Shown piece after piece: positions 21,484-30,612 of a stretch of DNA of 36,402 nucleotides. Positions within the stretch are counted from its first letter, which is position 1, and every line of letters starts with the position of its first letter. The position numbers and the translations under genes were made by a program. The notes under the pieces are model-generated. The model did no database searches. It saw only the letters and a program-made list of their open reading frames with translations, and was not told the origin of the DNA. Where the stretch lies: positions 1 through 36,402 of the forward strand of contig CAJWGW010000003.1 in NCBI GenBank assembly GCA_913041175.1, written 5' to 3'. The DNA is from an uncultured bacterium. Its GTDB lineage: Bacteria > Patescibacteriota > Minisyncoccia > Phycocordibacterales > UBA2163.

Positions 21484-22069
21484 TTATCTTTTTTATAATT
21501 TCTTCGTGAACTTCTTCAATAGTCTGTTCGCCATTTATTTCATGCACTGTATAATCAGGATTATTTCTAAAAAATTCTATTGTGGGTACAACATTTGTGT
21601 CGTACCATTCAATCCTTTTTTTAATATGCTCTTCATGGTCGTCGTGTCGTCCTCTTTTAAGCAATCGCTCCACCCCCCATTCATGTGATACATTTAGAAT
21701 TATGACTTCTGGTTTTCTTCGATTATAAAATTTTAACGCTTTATCAAGCACAGGCGCTTCATCTACCCTACGCGCAAGTCCATCAAGTATCAAGTTTTCT
21801 TTTCCTGTTTTGAAATTATCTATAAGAAAATCAGACCACATCCATATTGGAAGAAACTCTGGCAATAATTCTCCACTATTAATGATATCTTTCGTCAATT
21901 TGCCCGTATAATTGTCTTTTTTCATAAACTCCCTAAAACGCGCTCCTGTTTCTATATAAAGAGTTTCATTTTCACCTACTTCCCTTTCGATGTATTCCTT
22001 AAGCAAAGATGCCTGTGTACCTTTACCAGAACCAGAAGACCCATAGAAAATATATGTTTTTGGTGCCAT
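21476..22069 (-). CDS. adk: adenylate kinase
   Basis: This 197-aa enzyme interconverts ATP, AMP and ADP. It has P-loop GSSGSGKGT (10-18), the AMP-site segment TGARFRE (41-47), LILDGLARR (92-100) and a short lid around RGRHDDHEEHIKKR. The lid has no zinc-binding Cys. The usual DGFPR motif is DGLAR here and the lid arginine cluster is altered, so it is a divergent member. Position between secY and map supports adk. Confidence 0.9.
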   Translation of the reverse strand: MAPKTYIFYGSSGSGKGTQASLLKEYIEREVGENETLYIETGARFREFMKKDNYTGKLTKDIINSGELLPEFLPIWMWSDFLIDNFKTGKENLILDGLARRVDEAPVLDKALKFYNRRKPEVIILNVSHEWGVERLLKRGRHDDHEEHIKKRIEWYDTNVVPTIEFFRNNPDYTVHEINGEQTIEEVHEEIIKKING

Positions 22070-22108
22070 TACTTAAGTATGGAATATAGAGAGAAAAGTA
22101 TCAAGTTT

Positions 22109-23383
22109 TTAATACTCCCTCATTGAGATTTGTGCTTCAATCTTTCTTATAAGGTCTATGACTACAGAAACTGCAATGAGGAGTGCCGTACCACCAATTG
22201 CAAGCGCTGTGATACCGGTGACTGCCTGCATTCCAAGAGGAATAACTGCAATAACTCCCAAGAAGAGCGCCCCAACTAAAGTGATACGTGTAAGGATTTT
22301 CCCAATATATTCTGATGTAGTTCTTCCTGGTCGTACCCCTGGCACGAACGCTCCACTTTTTTGTAAGTTCGTTGCGATTGAATCTGGGTCAAAGGTAACA
22401 GCAGTATAAAAATATGTAAATGCAAATACAAGTAAAAAATAAAGTCCAGCGTAGACCCAGCCATTTGCTAAAATCCCCAGTATAAAATTAGATACTGACG
22501 ATATTAAAACGCTGTTAATATTCGCAAGAAAATTAAATACCATCTGCGGAAAAAGAAGAATTGAAAGTGCAAAAATAATTGGGATAACACCAGCCTGATT
22601 GACCCTTAGGGGCAAATATGTAGAAATGCCACCATAGACTTTCATACCCCTGACACGCTTCGCATAAGTAATCGGTATGGGTCTTTCTGCCTCTGTTACT
22701 ACCACCACGCCCGCTGTAATGAAAAGTCCGACTGCAATGAACCCGAGGTAGAGCGGAACCTGTGACACATCAAAAGTAAAGATAAGCTGACTTATAGTAC
22801 TTGGAAGACTTGCGACAATTCCGGCAAAAATTATGAGCGAAACACCGTTACCAATACCAAATTCCGTAATAAGCTCACCTATCCACATCAGAAGTATGGA
22901 GCCGGCGGCGATAACAAGTACGTTTGTAATGAGTCCAAAGAAACCAAGGTCAGGAACAATCCCTTGTCTTGTGAGAAGTATTAGAAAGCCGAATCCTTGC
23001 ATGAACGCAAGCGGAATCGTCAATAATCGTGAGTACTGGCTAAATTTCTTTCTTCCTGCCTCACCCTCTTCTTGATATATAGCTTTGAGTTTCGGTGACA
23101 TAATAGTCAAAAGTTGCATTATGATGGATGCGGTAATGTAAGGCGCGACACCAAGCATCACAATAGAGAGATTTGAAAGTCCACCACCAGAGAAAATATT
23201 CAAGAGTCCCAAGAATTGGTTGTTTGAGAAGAACTGCTCCAAGGCAAGTACATCAATCCCTGGAATTGGAATCGTCGCTAGAAGTCGGAAAACGGCGAGA
23301 GCGGCAAGTACAAAAAATATCCTCTTGCGTAGAGTGACATCTTTGAAAACTAAACTTAATTTACTTAAAAAATTTGAAAACAT
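22109..23383 (-). CDS. secY: preprotein translocase subunit SecY
   Basis: This 424-aa channel protein with ten predicted membrane helices forms the Sec pore. It starts with an amphipathic segment (FSNFLSKLSLVFKDVTLRKR), then helix 1 and the plug region (FLGLLNIFSGGGLSNLSIVMLG). Also present are ITEFGIGNGVSLIIFAGIV (helix 4/5 region), the cytosolic loop AERPIPITYAKRVRG and LRVNQAGVIPIIFA, all family signatures. It follows rplO by 6 nt. Confidence 0.98.
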   Translation of the reverse strand: MFSNFLSKLSLVFKDVTLRKRIFFVLAALAVFRLLATIPIPGIDVLALEQFFSNNQFLGLLNIFSGGGLSNLSIVMLGVAPYITASIIMQLLTIMSPKLKAIYQEEGEAGRKKFSQYSRLLTIPLAFMQGFGFLILLTRQGIVPDLGFFGLITNVLVIAAGSILLMWIGELITEFGIGNGVSLIIFAGIVASLPSTISQLIFTFDVSQVPLYLGFIAVGLFITAGVVVVTEAERPIPITYAKRVRGMKVYGGISTYLPLRVNQAGVIPIIFALSILLFPQMVFNFLANINSVLISSVSNFILGILANGWVYAGLYFLLVFAFTYFYTAVTFDPDSIATNLQKSGAFVPGVRPGRTTSEYIGKILTRITLVGALFLGVIAVIPLGMQAVTGITALAIGGTALLIAVSVVIDLIRKIEAQISMREY

Positions 23384-23389
23384 AGTATT

Positions 23390-23824
23390 TTATATTTTAA
23401 CTTTTCCACCGGCTTTTTCAATCTGTCCTTTTGCACTTTCCGAAACTGTACACCCTGAGACTAACACTTTCTTTGATAGTTTTCCGGTCGCAAGAATCTT
23501 TATCGTAGGGATTTTACCTTTACGTCTATTCACAAGACCGCTGTCAATCAATGTCTTGGGAGATACTTTGTCCCCTGCTGAAAAAACATTTTCTATAGAT
23601 GACAGGTTAACTGGTACTGATTTTGGACTTACAGATGCAAATTTATAACCTCTCTGCTTTGGGATTTTCTTTATAGCATCGCGTATTTCAGGACGAATGC
23701 TATGCCCTGACCTTGCCTTCTGGCCCTTGTGCCCACGCCCAGATGTCTTGCCACGCAAACCTCCGCGTCCAACACGCTTTTTGCTTTTTGCTTTTTTATT
23801 TCTTTGTAATTGATGAAGCTGCAT
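23390..23824 (-). CDS. rplO: 50S ribosomal protein L15
   Basis: This 144-aa protein has the glycine/arginine-rich N-terminus RVGRGGLRGKTSGRGHKGQKAR and the C-terminal L15 fold (VLVSGCTVSESAKGQIEKAGG). It lies 14 nt after rpsE; the gene normally found between them, rpmD for L30, is absent. Confidence 0.97.
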   Translation of the reverse strand: MQLHQLQRNKKAKSKKRVGRGGLRGKTSGRGHKGQKARSGHSIRPEIRDAIKKIPKQRGYKFASVSPKSVPVNLSSIENVFSAGDKVSPKTLIDSGLVNRRKGKIPTIKILATGKLSKKVLVSGCTVSESAKGQIEKAGGKVKI

Positions 23825-23838
23825 ATTTTTACATTAAA

Positions 23839-24435
23839 TTAAATGAGTTGTTTCAGCGCTTTTATAGTAGCTTTTGCATTGTTCAATTTATTCTTGCTTC
23901 GCGAAAGCATTTTCGCCGTTACGTCTTTTATGCCTGCAAGTTCAAGCACGTTTCTTGCTGAAGAGCCTGCAACAAGACCTCTTTCAGGCGAGGGAATGAT
24001 CTTAACCACTGATGAAGTGTACTTTGCATCAACATCATGAGCAATTCTCATATTTTTATCAAGCGGTACTTTTATCATATTTTTCTTCGCATCTCTTGTC
24101 GCTTTCTCAATCGCAAGTGCTGTGTCTGATGCTTTCCCAATACCAACACCCACGGAACCCTTACGATTACCAGAGATTATCGCAACAGAGAAACTAAATC
24201 TTCTTCCTCCTGCAACGACTCTCGTCACTCTTCTTATACTAATTATCTTTTGGTCAAACTCAGACCGTGGCCTTTCTGCCCGTCTTGGAGACCTTTTCTT
24301 TTTATTTTTAGGTCTTTCATTTTTTTGAAATCCGCCAAAACCTCCTGATTTCCCGTCTCGACTCGGTCGATTCGAGGCGGATTTAATATCCGGTTTTGTG
24401 TTTTTTTCTTCTTTTTTTTCTTGTGTCTTCTCCAT
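23839..24435 (-). CDS. rpsE: 30S ribosomal protein S5
   Basis: The S5 double-stranded RNA-binding and beta domains are intact (ISIRRVTRVVAGGRRFSFS, GNRKGSVGVGIGKASD, IKVPLDKNMRIAHDV). At 198 aa it exceeds the usual ~166 because of a charged, low-complexity N-terminal extension (residues 1-55, rich in Lys/Glu/Arg). The extension probably reaches along the ribosome surface. It is 5 nt from rplR. Confidence 0.97.
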   Translation of the reverse strand: MEKTQEKKEEKNTKPDIKSASNRPSRDGKSGGFGGFQKNERPKNKKKRSPRRAERPRSEFDQKIISIRRVTRVVAGGRRFSFSVAIISGNRKGSVGVGIGKASDTALAIEKATRDAKKNMIKVPLDKNMRIAHDVDAKYTSSVVKIIPSPERGLVAGSSARNVLELAGIKDVTAKMLSRSKNKLNNAKATIKALKQLI

Positions 24436-24440
24436 AATTA

Positions 24441-24791
24441 TTAAAACTTAAGTCCCCCTTCCCTTGCGCCATCGGCAAATGCTTTTATCTTTCCTGTATA
24501 AAGAAATCCTCCTCTGTCAAACACAACATTTTTAATCTTTTTTGCAATTGCTTTTTTGGCTATCTCTTTTCCTGCAACTTTTGCCTTTTCGGTCATTGTT
24601 TTACCTTTCTTTGCATCCGTAAGCGTATTAACAATAGTAACGCTGTTGTCGTCATCAATAAGCTGTGCATAAATACGCTTGTTTGATTTGTATAGAGAAA
24701 GTCGCGGAGTTTCTTTTGTGCCAGAAACCCGCGCTCTTATCTTCTTATGACGCTTTACTCTGTTTCTTGTTTTTTCGTTAATTTTACTCAT
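24441..24791 (-). CDS. rplR: 50S ribosomal protein L18
   Basis: This 116-aa 5S rRNA-binding protein has KRHKKIRARVSGTKETPRL, LSLYKSNKRIYAQLIDDD and VFDRGGFLYTGKIKAFADGAREGGLKF, the standard C-terminus. It sits 5 nt after rplF and before rpsE in usual spc order. Confidence 0.97.
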   Translation of the reverse strand: MSKINEKTRNRVKRHKKIRARVSGTKETPRLSLYKSNKRIYAQLIDDDNSVTIVNTLTDAKKGKTMTEKAKVAGKEIAKKAIAKKIKNVVFDRGGFLYTGKIKAFADGAREGGLKF

Positions 24792-24796
24792 AATTT

Positions 24797-25333
24797 TTAA
24801 GTAACTGCCCTTTTACCCTGCTTTCTTCTTACAACTTCATTCTCATATCTAATTCCCTTACCTTTATACGGCTCTGGTTTTTTGGTGGCGCGAACCTTTG
24901 CAGCAAACTGTCCTACTGTTTCTTTATTAGAGCCTATTATGCTGATAACATTTTTTTCTACTTCAACATTAAGTCCTTCGGGAACTACGAATTTTACAGG
25001 ATGAGAAAATCCTACATTAAGAACAATGTCATTACCTTGTTTGTCTACTTTGTACCCGATACCTTCAACTGAAAGTTTTTTCGTAAATACTTCGTTAACT
25101 CCCTTTATCATATTTGTTATATGTGATGCGTAAGTTCCCCAAAGCATGTTTGACTCATTTGTAATTTTAACAGGTTCAAGTGTTATCTCTTTTCCTTCAA
25201 TTTTAATATTTATATCCGGCTTGAAAGAGCGAGAAAGCTCTCCTAAAGGACCTTTTACAGAAACCTTGCCTTGAGAGACATTGACTTCTGTTTTATCGGG
25301 GATTGAAATTGGTTTTTTGCCTATTCTACTCAT
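24797..25333 (-). CDS. rplF: 50S ribosomal protein L6
   Basis: This 178-aa protein has two L6 repeats. It starts MSRIGKKPISIPDKTEVNV and ends PEPYKGKGIRYENEVVRRKQGK, the signature near the sarcin-ricin loop binding site. It is 45 nt after rpsH; that gap holds AT-rich sequence without an SD. Confidence 0.98.
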   Translation of the reverse strand: MSRIGKKPISIPDKTEVNVSQGKVSVKGPLGELSRSFKPDINIKIEGKEITLEPVKITNESNMLWGTYASHITNMIKGVNEVFTKKLSVEGIGYKVDKQGNDIVLNVGFSHPVKFVVPEGLNVEVEKNVISIIGSNKETVGQFAAKVRATKKPEPYKGKGIRYENEVVRRKQGKRAVT

Positions 25334-25378
25334 AAATAATTTTATAAAATTAAAAATTGGAAATTAAAAATTTATTAT

Positions 25379-25771
25379 CTACCATATCTTGAATAAAGCC
25401 TCTCCTCCCATTTTCTTCTTGCGAGCCTCTTCTCCCGTTAAGATACCGTCTGGGGTAGATAATATTATAGCTCCTTTACCGTATTTTACAGGGAAAATTT
25501 CAGAAGTTTTTTTGTATATTCTTCTTCCCGGTTTTGAAATGCGTGTCACTCCGTTTATTCTGGGGCTTTTGCCTTTATATTCAAGTTCAATATCAAGATA
25601 TTTTTTTATCTTTTTTCCGCGTCGAGATACTGATTTTGTATACCCTTTCTCTTTGAGTTTTTCTGCAACTTGAAATTTAAATTCAGAATATGGTACAGAA
25701 ATTACTGTTTTACCGGCGTTTCCGGCATTTTTAAGCTGTATTATTAAATCTCCTATAGAATCGCTTACCAT
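25379..25771 (-). CDS. rpsH: 30S ribosomal protein S8
   Basis: This 130-aa 16S-binding assembly protein has DSIGDLIIQLKNAGNAGK, SVSRRGKKIKKYLDIELEY and the signature GKGAIILSTPDGILTGEEARKK (GxxIxSTxxGxxTxxEA). Its start overlaps the rpsN stop by 7 nt. Confidence 0.97.
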   Translation of the reverse strand: MVSDSIGDLIIQLKNAGNAGKTVISVPYSEFKFQVAEKLKEKGYTKSVSRRGKKIKKYLDIELEYKGKSPRINGVTRISKPGRRIYKKTSEIFPVKYGKGAIILSTPDGILTGEEARKKKMGGEALFKIW

Positions 25772-25950
25772 GATGATTTCTTTATTCCGGGGATCATTCC
25801 TTCGTTTGCAAGTTCTCTAAAACAAATACGACAAAGATCAAAATCTCTCATATATCCACGACCTCTTCCGCATTTAAAACAACGTCGAACTACTCTCGAT
25901 TTGAATTTCGGCTTTTTCTTTGACCTTGCTATTGTTGATGTTTTTGCCAT
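25765..25950 (-). CDS. rpsN: 30S ribosomal protein S14, zinc-binding type
   Basis: This 61-aa short (type Z) S14 keeps the zinc ribbon CFKC (24-27) and CRIC (40-43) and ends GMIPGIKKSSW. It is the first gene of this ribosomal block. rplE, rplX, rplN and rpsQ, normally upstream, are not here; a promoter and the lamin-tail gene take their place. Confidence 0.97.
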   Translation of the reverse strand: MAKTSTIARSKKKPKFKSRVVRRCFKCGRGRGYMRDFDLCRICFRELANEGMIPGIKKSSW

Positions 25951-25961
25951 ATTCCTAAAAA

Positions 25962-25984
25962 AACAAGCCCCCGTGAGCTTTGTT
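25962..25984 (-). terminator. weak terminator hairpin after the lamin-tail gene
   Basis: ACAAGC (25963-25968) pairs with GCTTTGT (25977-25983) with one bulge; on the minus strand seven T follow. The predicted rpsN transcription start falls in the 5' arm, so it should act on read-through from upstream and not on the rpsN transcript. Confidence 0.45.
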
Positions 25985-25986
25985 AG

Positions 25987-26014
25987 AGTGTATCAGAAAA
26001 CGCCCTATTGTCAA
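25987..26014 (-). promoter_or_regulatory. sigma70 promoter of the rpsN-ndk ribosomal operon
   Basis: On the minus strand a perfect TTGACA (26009-26014), 16-nt spacer, and TACACT (25987-25992) preceded by TGA (extended -10). The -35 overlaps the stop codon of the lamin-tail gene. It leaves a leader of about 30 nt. Confidence 0.8.
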
Positions 26015-27369
26015 TCAATTATCTCTATTTCATCACTTAACTCCTTCTTGGATTTTCCAATGAAAACTATAGCACCTGCTGAAACTACTATTATGCTGAA
26101 AATTGCCAAAAGCCATTTAAACATACTGCTTTCTTTATCCTGATTATTTATACTTGAAATGACTGACGCTGTTTGAATAGTATTTTCTTGCGGCTCTTTT
26201 AGTGCCTCTTTTTGTGGTGGATCTGCTTTTGTAATTATCGGTTGTGCTGTAATCGTTTTTGTAGCAACAGTCTTTTGCGGAATTTTAATTTGCTCAAATG
26301 AAACTGCCTCTACGCCGTTTGGATATAAAAGTGATGCATCATTAGTATGAGTATTTAGACCAGTTACATCAGAAGAAAATATTAATTTCTTGCCGGACAA
26401 AATAATCGTATCTTTTGGAACCATAAATCTTTTCCCCTCTGCTTCTAGTTGCCACCACGAAAGATTGAGTTCACGATTTGATTTATTATGTATTTCAACA
26501 AAATCTTCCTGCACTTTTGAAACAGCAAGTTCCGCAGGATATGCATTTACAATAATCCTATCAGATGCAGAATATTGCCCTGATGAAATACTTAACGTTA
26601 CTACATACTCGCCGGGATACCCATAATAATAAAGTACATTCTGTCCTTCTTTGGTCTCACCATTTCCAAAGTTCCAAGTATATCTTGCATTATCAAGCGG
26701 TTGCATCTTTAGTCCAAGCGACTCCCCTTCAAACAAAGTATCAGCACCAACTACCACATTTCTATCTCCCCCTGCATCTGCAAAAATCTGCTGTTCAACT
26801 GGAAAATTGTTTGTAGAAGATGAACTGCTCGAACTAGACTCTGAGCTCTCTTCTTCTTGTTCACTTTCCTCACCTCCTCCTGAGCCAGAGTTAGCCAGAC
26901 CGGGTGTTGGGAGAGCAGCACTCCAAACACTTAAAATTAGCTGAAGTGAGTTGCCGTCCTCGCCTGCACCGAGTTCTATGTCATATGTTAATGAATCAAT
27001 ATCATTTAAATCTGCGTCTCTAATAGCAATAAGCTCTCCTGTGTTTTTTAGAGAGAAAGAACTGTCAAATAAGTTGCCAGAAAAGGAGGGCCAATCAATT
27101 AGAAATTTGTCAGGATTGTCAGAAATAATCGCAACATCACTGGAAGACAGTGTTGCGTTACCTTGAATCAAAGTAAGTCCATGATTTGTTCCATTCTCAA
27201 AAAATTTCCACGTCGATATATCAACTGAATCTCCTGTATTTTCAATTTCAACCCACTCTCTACCTGTATCACTTCCTTCTATGTCATACATCACCTCACT
27301 TATAACAACCTGCGCGTTTAGAGAGGAAAACGAGGCAAAAAACATTATAGGGATGAGAATATATTTCAT
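26011..27369 (-). CDS. surface protein with lamin-tail and PKD domains
   Basis: This 452-aa exported protein has a signal peptide (1-19), a lamin-tail domain (about 20-140: VVISEVMYDIEGSDTGREWVEIENTG ... ISTWKFFENG) and a Glu/Ser-rich linker (163-190). A PKD domain follows (about 195-278: ARYTWNFGNGETKEGQN, GYPGEYVVTLSIS), then a second, shorter lamin-tail-like unit (280-345) and a C-terminal membrane helix (about 415-437) with a short cytoplasmic tail. The make-up suggests a cell-surface adhesin or scaffold anchored from the C-terminus. The ATG overlaps the ATPase stop by 4 nt, so the two proteins are made together. Confidence 0.85.
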   Translation of the reverse strand: MKYILIPIMFFASFSSLNAQVVISEVMYDIEGSDTGREWVEIENTGDSVDISTWKFFENGTNHGLTLIQGNATLSSSDVAIISDNPDKFLIDWPSFSGNLFDSSFSLKNTGELIAIRDADLNDIDSLTYDIELGAGEDGNSLQLILSVWSAALPTPGLANSGSGGGEESEQEEESSESSSSSSSSTNNFPVEQQIFADAGGDRNVVVGADTLFEGESLGLKMQPLDNARYTWNFGNGETKEGQNVLYYYGYPGEYVVTLSISSGQYSASDRIIVNAYPAELAVSKVQEDFVEIHNKSNRELNLSWWQLEAEGKRFMVPKDTIILSGKKLIFSSDVTGLNTHTNDASLLYPNGVEAVSFEQIKIPQKTVATKTITAQPIITKADPPQKEALKEPQENTIQTASVISSINNQDKESSMFKWLLAIFSIIVVSAGAIVFIGKSKKELSDEIEIID

Positions 27370-29159
27370 ATCTGCTTGTCCTTGCCTTCAACATCCAGCA
27401 TCTTTTTCAGAACATCTTCAGGAACTTCTTTTTTTGGAGTTACTTCATCTATTACTTTATCTTGTGTTTTATTTTTAGAATTCTTGGTTGGATTTGAATT
27501 TGGCCATTTTTTAAAAGGCTTGCCATGTGCTCCGGCAAAAGGTTCATAATCTGAACTTTTTTTGTTTTCTTTTTGTGCTTGAACATCCTCGTCTTTACCA
27601 TTCATAACAGACGCAAGAGCTTTTTTTAAGTCTGATCTATTTTCTTTGCTTGGTTCTTTTTTTGTCTTAGGTATTATTTTTGGAGAAGTTTTGAGCTCAT
27701 TTAGTGAAACTACTTTCTGTGGCATTACTTTAGGGCCAACTGGTACTTCCTTTTTAAGAGTTTGTGTTTGTTTTAATTGAGCTTCTGTAAGTGGTGGAAG
27801 TTCTGTCTTGTTTTGCGGTGGTTTTTTAACAGTTTCTGTCGTTTTTGCTTTTGGTTTTGATGGAGGAACAATAGGTTCGTACCACAGCTTTATATTATCT
27901 TCAACAAGAGCACGCGGCCTGCCATAGTGCTCACGAGAAAATGTCATAACTTTTTCTTTAATAGATACGTGTTTTGGTTCAATAGGAGCAAGTGAGGTAG
28001 CAGAAAATGGTGCAGATGAAACACCATCTATCATTAACTTCAAATACATTTGAATGAAGCCGAGATTTACCAAATCCTCTGCAGTAAATGTCGGCATATA
28101 TTCTTTTTCTAAAACTTCTGCGTCAATCGCACCAACACGAAATGTAATCATAGTACCCACGTTACCAAACACTGCGTCCCTTACTTCCTCCGTCATCTGT
28201 TCTATATATTGATGCGCAATCGTAAGATTGAGCTTGTATTTTCTCGCTTCTGATAAGATATCCGCAAACGACTTGTTTGCAAATGATTGAAACTCGTCAA
28301 CATAAAGAAAAAAGTTTGGTAAATTTTCTTTAACTACAGCTGATACATCAGCTCTTGACATCGCTGCCAAATAAATTTTTGTAATGAGCATACTTCCAAG
28401 AAGGTTCACGTTACCTTCACCCACTCTTCCTTTTGATAAGTTAATAATAAGTATCTTTTTATTGTCCATCATTTCTCTTATATCAAAAGACGACTTTGGT
28501 TGTCCTATGATATTTCTCATAAGAGAGTTTGAAGTAAACTGCCCGACTTTGTTCTGGATTGCAGCTGATGCCTCAACCGCAAACCTGCCACTATATTTTT
28601 CAAATTCATCTACCCAAAAAGATTTGACGGATGGATCTTGTACATTATCCACTACTTTTTTTCTATAATTCTTATCAGACATCATCCTGTTGATACCTAA
28701 AAGTGTAGAATCAGGATATTCAAGAAGCGCTAAGATTGTGTTATTCAAAATATACGCCATTCTCGCTGACCATGCGTCTTCCCAAATCTTCTCAAATACA
28801 CTCATAAGACCACTTACGACAAGATGCCGTTTGTCTGGCTCTACATTTTCCATCACATTAAAAGAAACCGGGTGTTCCAAATCAAATGGCGCAAAATAAA
28901 GCACGTCTTGAATACGTTCTTCTGGAATATGTTCAAGTAATGTCTCTGCAGATGAACCATGCGGGTCAAAAAAAGCAAGACCTTCTCCGTTTTGAATATC
29001 CTGAATGGCCATGTTCTCCAAAAGCACCGACTTACCCATTCCGGTCTTACCAATGACATACACGTGCTTTAGTCTATCTTTTGCCTTTATGCCGAATTTT
29101 ATTTTTTTGCCACGAAAGTCCGTAGAGCCAAAAAATGTAGTTCGTTCTTTGTGATTCAT
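27366..29159 (-). CDS. type IV secretion coupling-protein-like ATPase (VirD4/TraD/HerA type)
   Basis: This 597-aa ATPase has Walker A VIGKTGMGKSVLLEN (35-49), FFDPHGSSAETLL (63-75), Walker B FFLYVDEFQSFANKSFADILSEARKY (283-308, DEFQ) and AHQYIEQM typical of the TraD/TrwB C-terminal half. Instead of the N-terminal membrane helices of VirD4 it begins almost directly with the ATPase, so it is cytoplasmic. A Lys/Pro-rich disordered tail of about 160 residues follows. Such proteins move DNA or protein at the membrane; no relaxase or other secretion genes are in the window. It is cotranscribed with a surface protein and wall genes. Confidence 0.85.
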   Translation of the reverse strand: MNHKERTTFFGSTDFRGKKIKFGIKAKDRLKHVYVIGKTGMGKSVLLENMAIQDIQNGEGLAFFDPHGSSAETLLEHIPEERIQDVLYFAPFDLEHPVSFNVMENVEPDKRHLVVSGLMSVFEKIWEDAWSARMAYILNNTILALLEYPDSTLLGINRMMSDKNYRKKVVDNVQDPSVKSFWVDEFEKYSGRFAVEASAAIQNKVGQFTSNSLMRNIIGQPKSSFDIREMMDNKKILIINLSKGRVGEGNVNLLGSMLITKIYLAAMSRADVSAVVKENLPNFFLYVDEFQSFANKSFADILSEARKYKLNLTIAHQYIEQMTEEVRDAVFGNVGTMITFRVGAIDAEVLEKEYMPTFTAEDLVNLGFIQMYLKLMIDGVSSAPFSATSLAPIEPKHVSIKEKVMTFSREHYGRPRALVEDNIKLWYEPIVPPSKPKAKTTETVKKPPQNKTELPPLTEAQLKQTQTLKKEVPVGPKVMPQKVVSLNELKTSPKIIPKTKKEPSKENRSDLKKALASVMNGKDEDVQAQKENKKSSDYEPFAGAHGKPFKKWPNSNPTKNSKNKTQDKVIDEVTPKKEVPEDVLKKMLDVEGKDKQI

Positions 29160-29171
29160 ACTAAAAGTATA

Positions 29172-30392
29172 TTACATATCTTTTAATAGTGCATCTTTTG
29201 TATAGATATTCGCAGGGTCCCACAACATCCAGCTATCAAGTCCTGCATCATAGACAGCCTGGATCTGCGCGCGGACTTCTGCAATGCCGTAGTTGCCACC
29301 ATAATCAAAATCCTGGAGCCACGGGCGTATTTTGCTTGGAGATGTGCTTGCTTCATTCATCCGCCTCACTGCTTGATCCATTGAATATTTGATAACTCCG
29401 TATACTTCTTTGTTTGGATTAGGATACCCATTAAAGCCATTCGGGTAGTGCGACGGATATGTCATGGGGGCAATGTAGTCAAAATATGGCTCTGCGTATT
29501 CAAGTACTTGCCCTATATTTAAATCGTCTGGGTTTGTAGTAACCATTCCAAACATATCAGCAGAAAGTACTGCACCTGTACTTTTCATTTCTTTAGCCAA
29601 GTATTTGAAAAAGTCACGCATTATTTCTGCTTTCCCATAATTAGGGTCAGCCATAACCCTCTCTTCACTAAACGGATATTTTATATCATTCATATCACCA
29701 TCTGATGGAAATCTTATGTAGTCAAAATTAAGCTCATCAAAACCATTTGCATAAGCTTCTTTTGCAATAGCTACCGTGTAGTCCCATACTTCTTTAGAGC
29801 CAGCATCAAGCCACGAGATGCCTTTATAGTCCTCCCAAATTCCTCCGTCGCTCTCTCGCTTCACCGCAAACTCTGGATGCATAGATACAAAATGTGGGTC
29901 TTGAAAAACTGATATTCTCCCCATCACGTAAATATTTTTTTCGTGGAGTCGTTTTATAAATTCACGAACATCTGGAATACGATTTTCAACTGCTTCTTCT
30001 TTTTGAAGTGCAGGATCATCTACTTTAAAAGCAATCTTGCCTGTATAGTCCTTGATATCAATAATGATTGCATTAATCTCTGTCTCATCAGCAATTTTTA
30101 CAAGTTTCTCTCTGAAACTTGGAGTGCCTGCAACCCAACTTGTCATATAGATTGCTTTTACGGCTTTCGGTGTATCTATGTGCGATGCGACAAATTTTTC
30201 TTCAATTACCTCTGCGTCTTTTTCTTTATTAATGTATTCAGCTGAATAAGTTAGACCAGAACTTACTCCTATGTATTTAGTAGGAAGAATATTAGGTAAA
30301 CCAAAATATGCAGCAGAAAAAAATACAGCAGTCAAAATACCGATTACAAAAAATTTTATTTTACTTCCTTTATTATTTCTCCTTTTTCTTTT
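29172..30392 (-). CDS. membrane-anchored putative glycoside hydrolase (DUF4015)
   Basis: This protein of 406 aa (from the ATG at 30392) has a basic start MKRKRRNNKGSK, one membrane helix (about 13-35) and an extracytoplasmic TIM-barrel-like domain. Motifs include KAIYMTSWVAGT, AIIIDIKDYTG, GFDELNFDYIRFPSDG, SADMFGMVTT, DYIAPMTYPSHYP and LDSWMLWDPAN. These match the DUF4015 putative glycosyl hydrolase family; the acidic NFDYIRFP and APMTYP motifs are likely at the active site. The frame is open upstream to 30464, but that part overlaps the preceding gene; alternatives are 30398 and 30410. Context with mur genes suggests a wall or surface-glycan target. Confidence 0.82.
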   Translation of the reverse strand, partial: KRKRRNNKGSKIKFFVIGILTAVFFSAAYFGLPNILPTKYIGVSSGLTYSAEYINKEKDAEVIEEKFVASHIDTPKAVKAIYMTSWVAGTPSFREKLVKIADETEINAIIIDIKDYTGKIAFKVDDPALQKEEAVENRIPDVREFIKRLHEKNIYVMGRISVFQDPHFVSMHPEFAVKRESDGGIWEDYKGISWLDAGSKEVWDYTVAIAKEAYANGFDELNFDYIRFPSDGDMNDIKYPFSEERVMADPNYGKAEIMRDFFKYLAKEMKSTGAVLSADMFGMVTTNPDDLNIGQVLEYAEPYFDYIAPMTYPSHYPNGFNGYPNPNKEVYGVIKYSMDQAVRRMNEASTSPSKIRPWLQDFDYGGNYGIAEVRAQIQAVYDAGLDSWMLWDPANIYTKDALLKDM

Positions 30393-30603
30393 CATGCCCA
30401 TTATCAACATATGCATCGGCTCCATTTCCTCCAAATCTGAAATTGTCTCTACTTGATGACTCACTTCTTATAAGCAGTGTCAAAGTCACAACTGCAAAAC
30501 CTGATATAACGAAGAGTAGTGTCCTCCAAAAACCAGGAAATCCTAAGAATGGCAGGATTATAATCCAAATGCCGAGAGTTATTATTATTGTATATTTGCT
30601 CAT
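30373..30603 (-). CDS. small two-helix membrane protein
   Basis: This 76-aa protein has two hydrophobic helices (about 4-23 and 25-44) separated by a short GFPGFW turn, then a hydrophilic cytoplasmic tail with SESSSRDNFRFGG and a charged end. It is conserved in position only as far as I can judge; no function is known. It begins 9 nt after murC and overlaps the start of the glycosidase gene by 20 nt, so it belongs to the wall operon. Confidence 0.7.
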   Translation of the reverse strand: MSKYTIIITLGIWIIILPFLGFPGFWRTLLFVISGFAVVTLTLLIRSESSSRDNFRFGGNGADAYVDNGHEKKKEK

Positions 30604-30612
30604 AATTGAATT

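Noticed and set aside
27366-29159. ATPase as part of a conjugative element
   Set aside because: No relaxase, VirB4/VirB6 or mating-pair genes are in the window, and the gene sits in a tight operon with wall genes; a mobile element cannot be supported.
30393-30464. Longer N-terminus for the DUF4015 glycosidase starting at 30464
   Set aside because: The extra 24 residues overlap the upstream gene in another frame and precede the basic residues and membrane helix expected at the N-terminus.
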